Below, one piece after another: positions 40,844 to 52,800 of a stretch of DNA of 64,000 bases (position 1 is the first letter of the stretch; every line of letters begins with the position of its first letter). Below the pieces are notes generated by a model, which ran no database searches, was not told the origin of the DNA, and saw nothing but the letters and a program-made list of their open reading frames with translations. Both the position numbers and the translations under genes were made by a program. Origin of the DNA: Balanoglossus misakiensis. Lineage: Eukaryota > Hemichordata. The stretch spans positions 3,782,001 to 3,846,000 of the forward strand of contig CM082577.2 in assembly GCA_040954595.2 (NCBI GenBank), written 5' to 3'.

Positions 40844-43800
40844 TCGGTGACACGCGTCATTATTTAGTGCAATTTTCCGAGTGATTTTTTTTTATGAAAA
40901 TGGTAATCAGATTTCTACTCCACCTAAAGGGCTGCGGGGCAAGAAAAATGCGCTTCAAATGCCCCCATAAGAGCTAATTTTGAAAGTATTAGTGGGCAAT
41001 GGCGGAAAAGGGATGTCAGTTTACCCAGCAAGGCTAACAGCATTTTTTATCAATCAAATTAGCGTCATTAGAGCTGTCAAGTTGATCACTTGTAAAAGTG
41101 CCTGACAAGTCGTGCTTATCGTGTTCTCTTGTCACCGGCAATCTGACGTCATCGAATTGTTGACAACACCGAGCCCCGGCGGTTATAGAGTTACGGCATA
41201 TCCAGACATTTATGAACAGTGCAATAATCATTTACATAATAATATCCCTTCTTTGCCATTTTTGAGTTTCTCAAGCCATATTAAATCCAGTAATTTCATG
41301 CATCTCTTTGGTTAGTTCAATAATTCAAAAATGTCTATCTTGCCTACTTGACAAAAGTTCCTGACTATTAAATAACCGGTTAGACATATGTTCCATTGAA
41401 CAGTGTATTATTAGCCCCTTCATTCGAAATATTACCTTTTCCCTGTAAAATGCACACCTTCGCGAACTAATTGAAGACATCGTTGTCATCATTCCTCTTA
41501 ACTTCAAATGCTACACTCAGCTGTCTGCGATCAGATTGTATAGCAGTTGACCACGCATCATCGGTTGGCATGGCATTGCTATGGTTTGCGTATTATCGGA
41601 GGAAGATGGATGACGTCTCATTACAAGAAGATCATATTATTGGGTAAATCCATAAAAATGACGGACATTGCCGGGGAATAATTTATGGAGTCGATCCAGC
41701 AAAAGCTGGGCAACTGACCTTGAGAATCGCTCCCCCATTTCTGCGATCAGATAGCGGCGACGACCATTAATCACGAGCAATGAGGACATCGCGGCACACC
41801 TGCTTTTATTATTTGCTTTATAATTATGGGATATAGGAAGTCGTAAATCTGTGTTAGCTGTAACTCTGTACCATCATGTTTATTTCATATTTTCGCGTTG
41901 TCAGTGAGAGGTAAATTATGTCATTGGTGCGTAATCTTTCTGTTTAGGTCTTCATGTCTCCTGAGCCACTCCTATAATCATCTCTACATCATGTATATAT
42001 CTTCATATCTCTCTATCTATCTGTCTGTCTAAATATCTATCTGGTCATATACTTTAATATGCCCCTAGCACTGTTCTAAAATATATTTGAAAATTTACTC
42101 ACAGTTTCGTAATAATGGCAGTAAAATTGAACTTTTTGTAACAAAATGTATTATTCCACAAATCTGCATCAAAGGTTGTCGCGATGACTTTATTTGCATC
42201 GCAGGAATTGGCGGCTTGTGTTTGTCTTGCACTGTTCCACGAAAGCAGCGGTCGGTACATTGGCATTGTTAGCATTGTTGTCAGTATTCAACAAAGAAAT
42301 GTCACGTACTGTTTTCATCCGGGAAAATGCGGTGAATTGGAGTTTAACTAGGAAAGCATTATGTCACGTAGTCTCAGTGACGAAAGCAATGTTTTTGGTC
42401 TAATGGCGGACACTGCATCCTCAGAAACGCCAAGAGGGACAGCGCACAACATGCAAACATCGCAATCTGTCATGATAACTCACTCGTCGTATTTACAGAG
42501 GAAATCCCAACTGACGCCCGGATGTGCACCCCTGACTTGAACTTCCTGGCATGTAAAGATTCATCATGGGGTAAAACCAATCGCTCGTGGTGCAATATTT
42601 ACGATGTATTTTACGGGCGGAACAACACTAGATCACTCAGGATTGGAAAAGGGAATCGTGATCTGTTTCCGAGTGAGTCGTCTTTCATCTCACCACACAA
42701 CGTCTCACCCTCTGGCGCTTTTTTCTCTTCCACAAATGGACTTTCAAACAGCGACGTAATGATCGGCGACGCCCTCTGGGAAAACAAACAACATTTTCAT
42801 CCGAGACCTTTATGGACTGCACAATGTGTTCTATAATACTATGCGGTGACTACAGGCCGTTCAAAGTTTGCGACAATGGGATTTAAATAATCCGGGAGTT
42901 CCTTTCGAAATACCAATAGGTGGGAATATTTTTTTAAGCGGAAACAAGGCTATGTATCAGCATCATCATTAACATTCAATGACACGGCTTCATGGCCTCA
43001 TGGCTTTAGGTAAAATCGCAGTCTTTCAATATTAAGTACTTCCACTGCCTACACATAACGAAACGGAACCCACACCATGATCTAAATGCGCCATAAGCTC
43101 TTGGCTATTACTTTTAATAATGATAGAATATGGCACATAAAATCTTATTAATAATGTATGAACATTTTAACTAATCACGTATGGAATCTTTGATTCATTG
43201 CTTTGTATAATTAATCAGTTATGTTTTATTCTTATTGAAATTTGATAAGTGACCTTAAATTCTAGGATTTAATAGCGATAAGCATAAATTGTTGAAAATG
43301 TCATCAACATTTATGTTTCTCGATAACTAGCGCCCCCATATCATAATGCTCTAATACCGGACAATCCACTAAAACTGGAGGAAACGACTCGTTGATATTT
43401 ATGAATATTTGCTCATGCATTAAGAGTTGTGTGTGGGTATATCCATCAATACGAAAAACTGACGCCATCTTTTGTTGACAACTATTTTCACATCCTATGC
43501 AAATGTCTCTAATAGACGAGAATTTGTAGTGGCCACAGTAAGGCGGGAAACTGAACTCTACCGTCTGCTTGATTCGCTCACTGTCCAGAGAGACGTGACG
43601 GTTCACGTATTACGTTTATCTGATGCCTTTCTATACATCGCCCATTTTCTTTTGACGGTGTCTATGTCACGTGGCGGAAGGATCTGCGATGCATTAATTG
43701 TGTTACATATTCTACCGGCGTCCCAGTGGCACATCATCAGCTCAGATTTCGTCTTGGAGAATATCCCGAGTCAAATTGTCCGTGGCTGTGTTTGTGGCTT

Positions 43801-46800
43801 CGCAAAGACTTTTTACAGTCGCGCTTTATCATCACGATCAAAGGATAACTCCATTGCTTTCAAGACAATTAAAGTAACATTGGAAGAAGTATTCGTGCTT
43901 TGAAATTGTCAGTGCACAATGTTAAACCGTGCTTCCTTTTCCAAAGATTGGAATTTTATCTCGGCTTTAATACTAACTGAAAATTAACTTTGCCGAAGCG
44001 AGTCTGTCAATTGAAAACCAAATATTTGAAAAGGGACATACCATACACAATCTTCAACAGAGCAAGGAATGCCTTTGGGAAGATTAAGTGGAATGTCACT
44101 TATCTGTAAATCCTTCCCCAAGGTCTGGATAACAGCGGAGTAGGATCGGTGGATTGTTTATAATTTTCAGAAAGATTTTTCTTTCAAGGACCGAGAAGTC
44201 TTATCACCGGCACAATACAGCAAAGGAGAGACCGCCCCAGTTCCGATGCGACCTCCAGTCTGACATAGGCCGATTAAAAACCCTTTACCCTGCCATAGAT
44301 GTTCATGTACATATACGTTGTATACGTGTGTCTGCACCCGACCCCATATTTTCCAGAAACAGCGCTATCTGAAATCACCTTCATGTCAAAGAATTGACAG
44401 GTAACAGACCAAAATCATATCTCTGCCGGGGATTTCCCATTTGGAAAATAGATGAGGTGCCCAACTATAATCTACATCTTAATATCCGTTGTTTGCAAAC
44501 CTTATAAAAATTACATGGAAATGATATCATTAATCAATTTCACTTGCAGAGATTACAATTGCGTTCTCTATTAACACCGGCCATGTAACCTGAACTAAAG
44601 AGATGACGATGATGTATTAGTTGCCAATTTAAACACAGCCGTGCCATTATTTCTCCTATATGTTTAAAAAAATTATTTCGATCCTAAAGGGAAGGTTACA
44701 GTGTTGATTCCGAAGTTTTAACAAAATTAACCATAAACTGTCCCTTTTATGACAATAACAACAACAAACACTGAAACCGCCATCACAAACAACTACACGG
44801 GCGCCATCATCAATGTCACCATTACGTCACAGTCAACGACGCTGTCTTCCACTGATAAACTGTACGTCACATATCGCGCTTTGCTTTATGGGATTGCAAA
44901 TAAGTTTATTTTGTAAAATAGTCGACTCGGAGATTTTTTGTCTCTCTCTCTCTCAAGGATGGCAGCTGTATACAGAAATAATGGTTGCAGTTGCCTTTCT
45001 GACAGCACTTTTGTCATTGTCCATTATTATGTTAATACACAGCAATGATAATTACTCTACAAGATGAGTGTAAATCACCCCCCTGTAGTTGTAACACTAC
45101 TTAGTTATAATTGATGACCATAATCGGCCTCCGTTAATTGAAAATGCGCAGAAGCGTCCAATTAATTCTGCAGTGGCTGTTAAATGCAATTAAAGAACTG
45201 AATTATGTTTATACTCGAATTATGATGGAGCTTGTGGAACTGTTCTCCTGACAACCCAAATCCAGTGAGTTACGTCACCGCCACGTACGTCACCGTCAGA
45301 CGGCTTCTTTCAAGTAGACGTCATGACGTATGCCCGTGATTTCTTCCTTGGTTGACTGTGGCTAGACGTGTGTTTGCTGCCCAGCTCGTTTTGAAATTAA
45401 GATGGGCATTCTGAGAGTTTCGATATGAAGGTTTTACAACATGCCGTGCCCGTGGACTCTTGTGACGTTTGCCGCGCTCGTAAAAATCCCAAATGTCAAT
45501 TTGAATTTTTAATGCCCTTATGCTTGGTAACGTTTTATGCGATTCAGCGGAATATTTATCGTCTGAAGTTAACGGACACGGTTGTTTGCGGTTAAAGTTG
45601 CATTAAGTTCTCGTCTTGGTCGCAAGAAAAAAGACGTGATCATTGACCCCCGGCAGCTTGTGATGAACTGTTCCGTTCGAGTGATATCCGACAGAACGTG
45701 AAATGGTACTGTTGCGGGGGTTGTAATGTGTTTCCCCCGGCTTACAGTGATACCGTGTACGATACGGTCAGTGAGTTGATATTTCTTACTGACGCAACCA
45801 ATGATGTGCTTTTGTATAATCTGCCCTGACATTCCACATTTCTATCAAAGTGAGAGTTTATCTTGAAATGAAGGCTGTAATCATATGTGAATTGCATTCT
45901 ACAAGATTTCCAGTTGAGAAATGGTATTACAAATTATTAAAAAAACATTGGTTGGGGAGACTGCATGTACGTTCCCGTGCCGACCTTACCAAGTCACGTG
46001 GGCAGGACGATGCACCATCAGGCTTTGAAACAATAGTTGTAGGCTGGACGTACATGTTTTTATGGACAGGGGGTTGACTGCATCATCATTCAAGTTCCCT
46101 AGTCAGAAATGTCAGTATGATGCCACAGTGAAATGTCCATGCTAAACTCCCTTTTTGAACTCATGTCTGTTGTTCAGGTTTAGTTCTGAAAGACTTAACT
46201 CGTGACAGCCTCATTAATTTCAAATAAATGTGTTTGACGACAGGAGCAATCCATATTTCAAATTTCTTGGGCAATATATTCTGAATCGCTCAGTGGCGAC
46301 GCGTAATTTGTTTTGAGGGCAGTGCTCAATGCCTTCGTAAACTCGAATATGTCTTCTGTATTCATTTCCTGGGTGTTAAGTCTGCGTCATTATGCACGTC
46401 TTTAACTTGTTCGGCGGAATCAGTCTGTCGATAAGGCTCTCTTGGCTTTCCAGTCGCGTTTACCTCAACACGTACCGAAGCCCCGGGGTATATTAAAAGT
46501 GCAAGTGGCGTAGTAACATGGCGGCCATCTTGACAGGCCGCTCGCGCGACCAATCTGCAACGTTAAAAGGCTTGGTTGCATCCACATTTAGTCATCGCTC
46601 GTTCGAGGAATACTTAAAAGCCTCGTTGCTATTTTTTTTATTCTTTGCTGTTTCATAATACAGACTTGAAAACGTACTTTTCATGATGAGCATTTGTCGA
46701 CATAGCCCGCTGAAATACCTGCACATTTTTTTAACAATACAGAGCGGACGATCAAATCAGTTTTACATGGGCACTGCCGATGACAAGATAAAATCCACAC

Positions 46801-49800
46801 ACTTTTCAGATTGGCATTATCCTTTTAAATAAAGGGAAGGACAACTGGGTTCTGGAACCGGAAATTAGACATGAATAATCGTGATTTAGTGAATGTTCAT
46901 TATTACACCTCTCGCGTGTTGACGACAAACAGTGTCTGGTCTTTTATCTTCTGTCCTGCTATCTTTAGATTTTTTCCTCGATGAGTATCAATTCAGTGCA
47001 TTTATTTGGTTATTAAAGAAAACAAACCCTCGAGGCGGGATATATTAATGTTATCCAGTGAATGGTGCGCGCGAAAGAGCGAAATCGAAGCAAAAGAAAT
47101 GTCAGAGCACGCCATAAATCACAGAATTTAGACATACTTGATAGTGACAAGCGCTGCCGACTACAATTTCAAAAAAATGGTTGATGTCAGCGATTTCCCT
47201 CCATTTTCAATAACGATGGGACAATTACACCCGCAGGTCATCGCAGATACACGTTAGTCGTCAAAAACGTCGCTAACAATAAATCATTTGTTGGCGAGGG
47301 AAATTTCCTGTTTATGCGTTATGGCGACTTTTCGCAGCGCAACGAACGAGAGCAATCATGGCAAAATGGCTCCGAAACGCACCAGATATATAGCAACATG
47401 ATCAGAAGACATTTATCTAAAGATTTTTTTTTAGGTGTACGGAACAATTCCGCGCGCAAAACAGCGCGGCAGTTCCCGCGTGACAGGCTACTACTACTGC
47501 AAGCGACCACCAGCACCATCTCAAAATTCACATAATTCTCTCTTATTTTTCTTCTTTCTCTTTCAAGGTTGGTGTCAGCGTCAAGGGGAAAGTCACGGTG
47601 GACGGCGTCACGTGGCTTGGCCACTCGAAGATCAAGCCCAAAAATCTGACGCCGCACAGGACGATACGAGTGACCACAATTTACGAGGAGTCGTTCGTGC
47701 GAGGTATCGCCACCACCGACGGCGAATGTCACGTGGGAGAGAAGTGCTTACGGAGGAACGACACAGGGGGGTAGGCACAATTCACAATCTACCAGAGATC
47801 TAATACTAACAGTGACAGCATCAAGTTGAATTTCTTGCATCCACTGCAAGTTGAACTCAAGAGGGCGCTAGACTTTAAAAGAACACATTTCGCGCCATAA
47901 AATCTCGTCTCATTGCTCAGTAGGACACACACAAAATCCTTGATACCCAAAGGGCATACCTATAATAACATCTTTTTGGTTTGAATTCGAACGGTAATAC
48001 GCCCAGGGGCGTTCAATTATATCTTGCTGTAGATTAAAAATCGTAATCTTAATGATACGTTTTAAAGTATAGGACGTCATGAGTAGTCGTCGGCAGGTAC
48101 CAGCCACGTGTTATACCCACGGCGGGTCTCTTCAGGGAACTTTCTTTTTATGTGACGCGTGCGCAGGTGACATTTCGGCGAATAAATATCAGAGGAAAGA
48201 TGGGCGTTATTGTTACATTCTATAAGCTGCCGTTCAGGGTCATTCTGGCACATATGTCGTGCCACACAGGACGCGAAGAAATGTAGACAAGAGGGGGACC
48301 GATTTATCAATAATTAATTTAAGCCATAATTATATTTTTGATATTTTATGACATTCACTTAAAGAAGTATATTTTACTTTGTATACATAAATCCAGGCTC
48401 ATAAAATTTTATAGGTGATTACTATCACTGTTGATGAATATTTATTTATGTGTAATATCGGATATAGCACACATTTTATTATGAAAAAAGGAACGGACAA
48501 AATTGGGAGTTGAGATTTGCTGACGGGCAAAATCGTGAACTCTTTCCAACTGGCAAATGAACACCTTCGGTTTACTTTTACACAAGATTGAGTTCACAAT
48601 ACACGAGGGAGACACACAGTATATATTTTCGATAATTTTGGTTCTGTTGGTGTTGGATACCGCTGCGCTGCATTTGGTGGACCAAAAATGAATGGTCTGG
48701 CAACCTGACACCGAGAAACGAAATCTAGACGCATATTTGCCGCGAAGCGTCAATCGCAGACACGCAGACGCGGATTAAACTACATGGGTGTGTGACACAG
48801 ATATACGGGAAGGCCTAACATTAAGACTGGTTTGTATCAGATGGCATCCCGGAGCACTGCAACCCTGTTATCTTAAATATCAATGCGCTGTGGCACTTCG
48901 GGCGACGATTTGCATGTAATGTCATGACTCGCACGGCGCCCTCAGGGGTTGCACATCTGTTCGGCCGGGGGACACGGTTTAATTCGATGGCTACGTTGCC
49001 TTTACGGATTTTGCCCGTAAATGGAGCGGTTTAAATAACTGCATTTGCGCCGAGACAAAAGCCTTGCTTCTATCAACCAGTGCGACAAGCTCAAGCTCGT
49101 GTCTTCAGAGCGTTGAGGGCGCACGACCGTGATTTGCTTTGCGAGATGAGCTATGCTGAACTTACATCTCTCTCTCTCTCCCTTACCCACAGGGGATATT
49201 ATTACGAGTGTTGTGTCGGAGTTTGCATCGACATATTGACACAACTGTCAAAAGACCTCGACTTCCATTTCCTGCTGCACGTCGTTGAGGACGGCAAGTT
49301 CGGCAAAATTGACGAGAACGGCAGGTGGAACGGCATGATAGGCGACATACTGGAGGGCAGAGCCGACGCCGCAATCGCATCTATGCAAGCCACCAAGGCA
49401 CGGGCAGAGGTCGTTGACCTCTCCGTGGCGTTCATGGAGACGGGAATAAGTGTGATGGTCAAAAAGGGCGAAGGGATGGTACCGTCTGACGCTTTCCTAG
49501 GTAACTATAAGATATATCTATCACAAAAAACAGACCCCCCTCCCCCTCATCCTTATTTTCTGCGGGCCTACTCAGTTGCAAATTTCGAGAAACCAGTTGT
49601 GAACTAGCTTCTTTGGATCTCAGAGCGTCAGAGCCCGTCAACTAATACGTGTATTCTAATCTCTGGCCCATGCATGGCCAATCACTCCGAGTGTTCAGAT
49701 ATCACCGTTTTACCGAAAACCGAAACATGTCTTTTCTGCTAAGTTTTGCATATAGGGCGCGCGCGCACAACGTACATTGTAATTGGAATCGACACATGGT

Positions 49801-52800
49801 TTTCAACATGAATTCACTTGTTTTCACACACAAAAATGTGATTCCAAACTTCGCTAATATTCTGCCCTTTTCTTTTGTCTTCATTTCAGCACCGTTTGAT
49901 TATACCGTGTGGCTGTTTCTTACCTTGTTTACCGTGAACTTAGTGGCAATTATAATTTTTATGTTCGAGTGTTTGAGTCCAGGTGGCTACGATAGAAATA
50001 TCTGGGAACCCAGACGTGAGTACAATTTGCATACTGTATTTGTGCGTGCAGTTTAAACTCTTGCTGGGCCCGATTCCCTCCAGAAGAGTCTAGTGTTTTC
50101 CTAAAGTTCCTCTAGTAGCAAAAATATGTACTTACAATTTTCTACGACAACGCTGTTATCTGCAGACATTACTTCAACACATATCAGCCCTCTCTATACT
50201 TGATAGGGTGGGTCTTCCCTGAAATAGAATCCAACGAAGCCGTTAGTGCTGTCAATGGCTAACTGGTTTATTTAGCCTTCACTCATAGACAGTCCAACCA
50301 TATCGTTGACACCAAATGACGAGACTTAATCGTAGCAGGAGGGAGTTGTGATGATAATTCCTGATAATTTAATAATCAGGAATTATCAACATGTGGTGCA
50401 GTGGTTTATAACGTTAAGGTACACAGTCACCTAATAGTATGCAAATTTAGCCATAATTACCATGGCAAGTTTAGATCTAGCGAATCACAGATTTTCAGTG
50501 GGGTGACACACGAAAAAGGTGCGCCCATATGTAATCATTCGAAGATCTAAGGCTCGCCCTTTTGACCATGTATGGGCATAAGTAATTTATAGGTATTGTA
50601 TTCCTTTAACTGATTATGAATCTTATCCGCTGACGCTATTGCGGCGTTTCTTTTCATTTTCTGTTTTCCCCCCAGCTTCCAGATTCACATTGGGAAGTTC
50701 CTTCTGGATAGTGTGGGCGCTGCTCTTTAATAACACGGTGCCACTGAAGCCGCCCAAAGGTTACACTGCCAAGTTCATGACCAACATGTGGGGCTGCTTC
50801 TGTCTCATCTTTATAGCAATGTACACCGCCAATTTAGTGGCCCATCTCATTCAAGAGAAGACGCACGACAAAATTACGGGGATTCTCGATAAAAAGGTCA
50901 GTGTCGTCCATAGCTTACTAGTAGTGCAGACTCATTCAAAACAAACCACGACCCCGGTCAGATTTCTTCAACTGAGAGAAAACTACCTATTTAACCGTAT
51001 TCTACACCCTGATATCACAAGTAAAACACTGCTGTGTCACGTGTGGGCAATACTGTTATTACTCAGTCTAGCAGAAGAGCGCCACCAACGTGGATTTCCA
51101 AAAACTGCGCTCCGTTTTACGTTCGTTTTGTATTCGTTCTCGTTACAGATTCAGCAGCCGTATTCGGCAAACCCAGCACTGAAATACGCCACGGTGGGAT
51201 CGACCATGATTGAGTCGTACATAAATCGCACAAACAAAAAAATGTTCGATTACATGCAGCAGTATAATAAAAATTCATCAAAAGAAGCATTATTAGCTCT
51301 TAAAAGAGGGTGAGTTGATTTTATTGTAAATGCATGCATTTTACGTCAAAATGGAACAGCTAATTCAAAATATTAAACAGAAAAAATTATAAATACGGCG
51401 CATTTAAATCAAAATTACAAAAAAACTTATCATAAATTTAATTATAAACTGCAATCACTAAATATCGCGCCCGTTGTGATAAATTCTGTTGAGCACTATT
51501 TTGAATAGTGATTTATGCATTTTTTTTTTACATTGGGCGAATGATCCCCTAGGCGAGGATGTAAAGTGGAATAGAGGCTCAATAGAATTATTATTAAATT
51601 TCAATTCAATTATGTTGCTTGTGTTGCCCCTGCAGGGCGTATCTGTGGATCTAGTTCCACCATCTCTGCGAGTAGCGCGGTGTGCTGCATGACAACAGCG
51701 AAATGGTTTATCGACATAACGACATTGGAGGCGGTCTCTGTCATTTTTTGCGCGCCATTTAACATTTAGGTCAATGTGACTGCACTTGAGCACGCCATAA
51801 AAATTTTACAGCTGTTGTAATTATCCTTTTACGACAAAAAGATGACACAGCAACATAATTAAGAAACCCATCGACGTTGTGAGCACCATGGAAACATGTT
51901 TTGTCCGTTCAAGCATGTGTCGACGAGGTTAAGCGTTACGGTGTCTGATCGATTGCAACATGCACTTTGTTCAGTCATGGATGCGAGCATTCACGGTTCA
52001 GCGAAGTCAGAGATGCAGATATTTTTGGGAATTTTCCAGGTCTTTCTTTCAATATACGCATGCAGGCAGTTATTAACCGGGGATCATAATGAACACAACC
52101 ACAACATATTAGAGGCCACAGAACGAGTAACTGTCATCGCAATATAGGCCCTACATGTACATGTAATTTCTGGCAATGAGAACGTTTCAGAAAACAGGTG
52201 CCAAATTCCGGCATTCGTGCACCGACTCAATAGGCACCGACACAATGCATAGACAGGTACCCAAGGTGAGCTTTTGACGGGGGAAAATGAAAACTTTTTA
52301 AAGCATGTCACAGACCCTTTAATTAATACACCCCTCTGATTTAAATTATTTGTTTTTGTATATCTCTATCACCAGGGAGTTAGATGCGTTCATTTACGGA
52401 GCCGCGATGTTACGCCACCAAGCGGCCAAAGACAAGGATTGTGATTTGCGTGTGGTCGGCGAGACGGTCGCTCACTCCGGTTACATTATAGCGATGACAA
52501 AGGGTTCGCACTGGAGAGAGCCGATCAACCAGCAAATTTTAAAATATATTGATACAGGTTTGTGTCTCTATGATGGTTATAACGATCAAATGTTGCATCT
52601 TGTGGAGCGCGGTATATACGAGAGGATAAAGCTACTACTCATTACCCAATGATCATTGTTGGACTGTGCAGTCGTCTGCTTCCGGTTTGAACATTCGCGC
52701 TTGCCGCTGCACCGCATGGGGTACGGCAATAACAAATTACATTAAACATGCCAAAATTCTACTGGCTGTATGTCTTACTGGGTCGTCAATTTCCACAAAC

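Larger units (their letters stand above)
35261..47567 (+). other. GRIN2-like: Intron 2 (12,307 bp, phase 0)
   Basis: Starts gtatgt, ends tttcaag. It contains four G homopolymers between 39.07 and 40.84 kb, microsatellites near 36.9 and 42.0 kb, and a CRE-like motif cluster at 44.8-45.3 kb. The longest open frame (43472-43903, 143 codons) shows no recognisable domain, and I treat it as chance. Confidence 0.85.
50016..50675 (+). other. GRIN2-like: Intron 5 (660 bp, phase 1)
   Basis: gtgagt donor; acceptor cccccag after ctgtttt. It contains a perfect 14-bp-arm hairpin at 50352-50388 and copy A of a dispersed repeat at 50413-50552. Confidence 0.9.

Noticed and set aside
43472-43903. 143-codon open frame inside intron 2 (+)
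   Set aside because: No recognisable domain, no splice context and ordinary composition. A frame of this length is expected by chance once or twice in 64 kb on six frames.
47435-47803. 122-codon frame overlapping exon 3
   Set aside because: It is a shifted frame over the GC-rich exon 3. The receptor frame gives the homologous protein.
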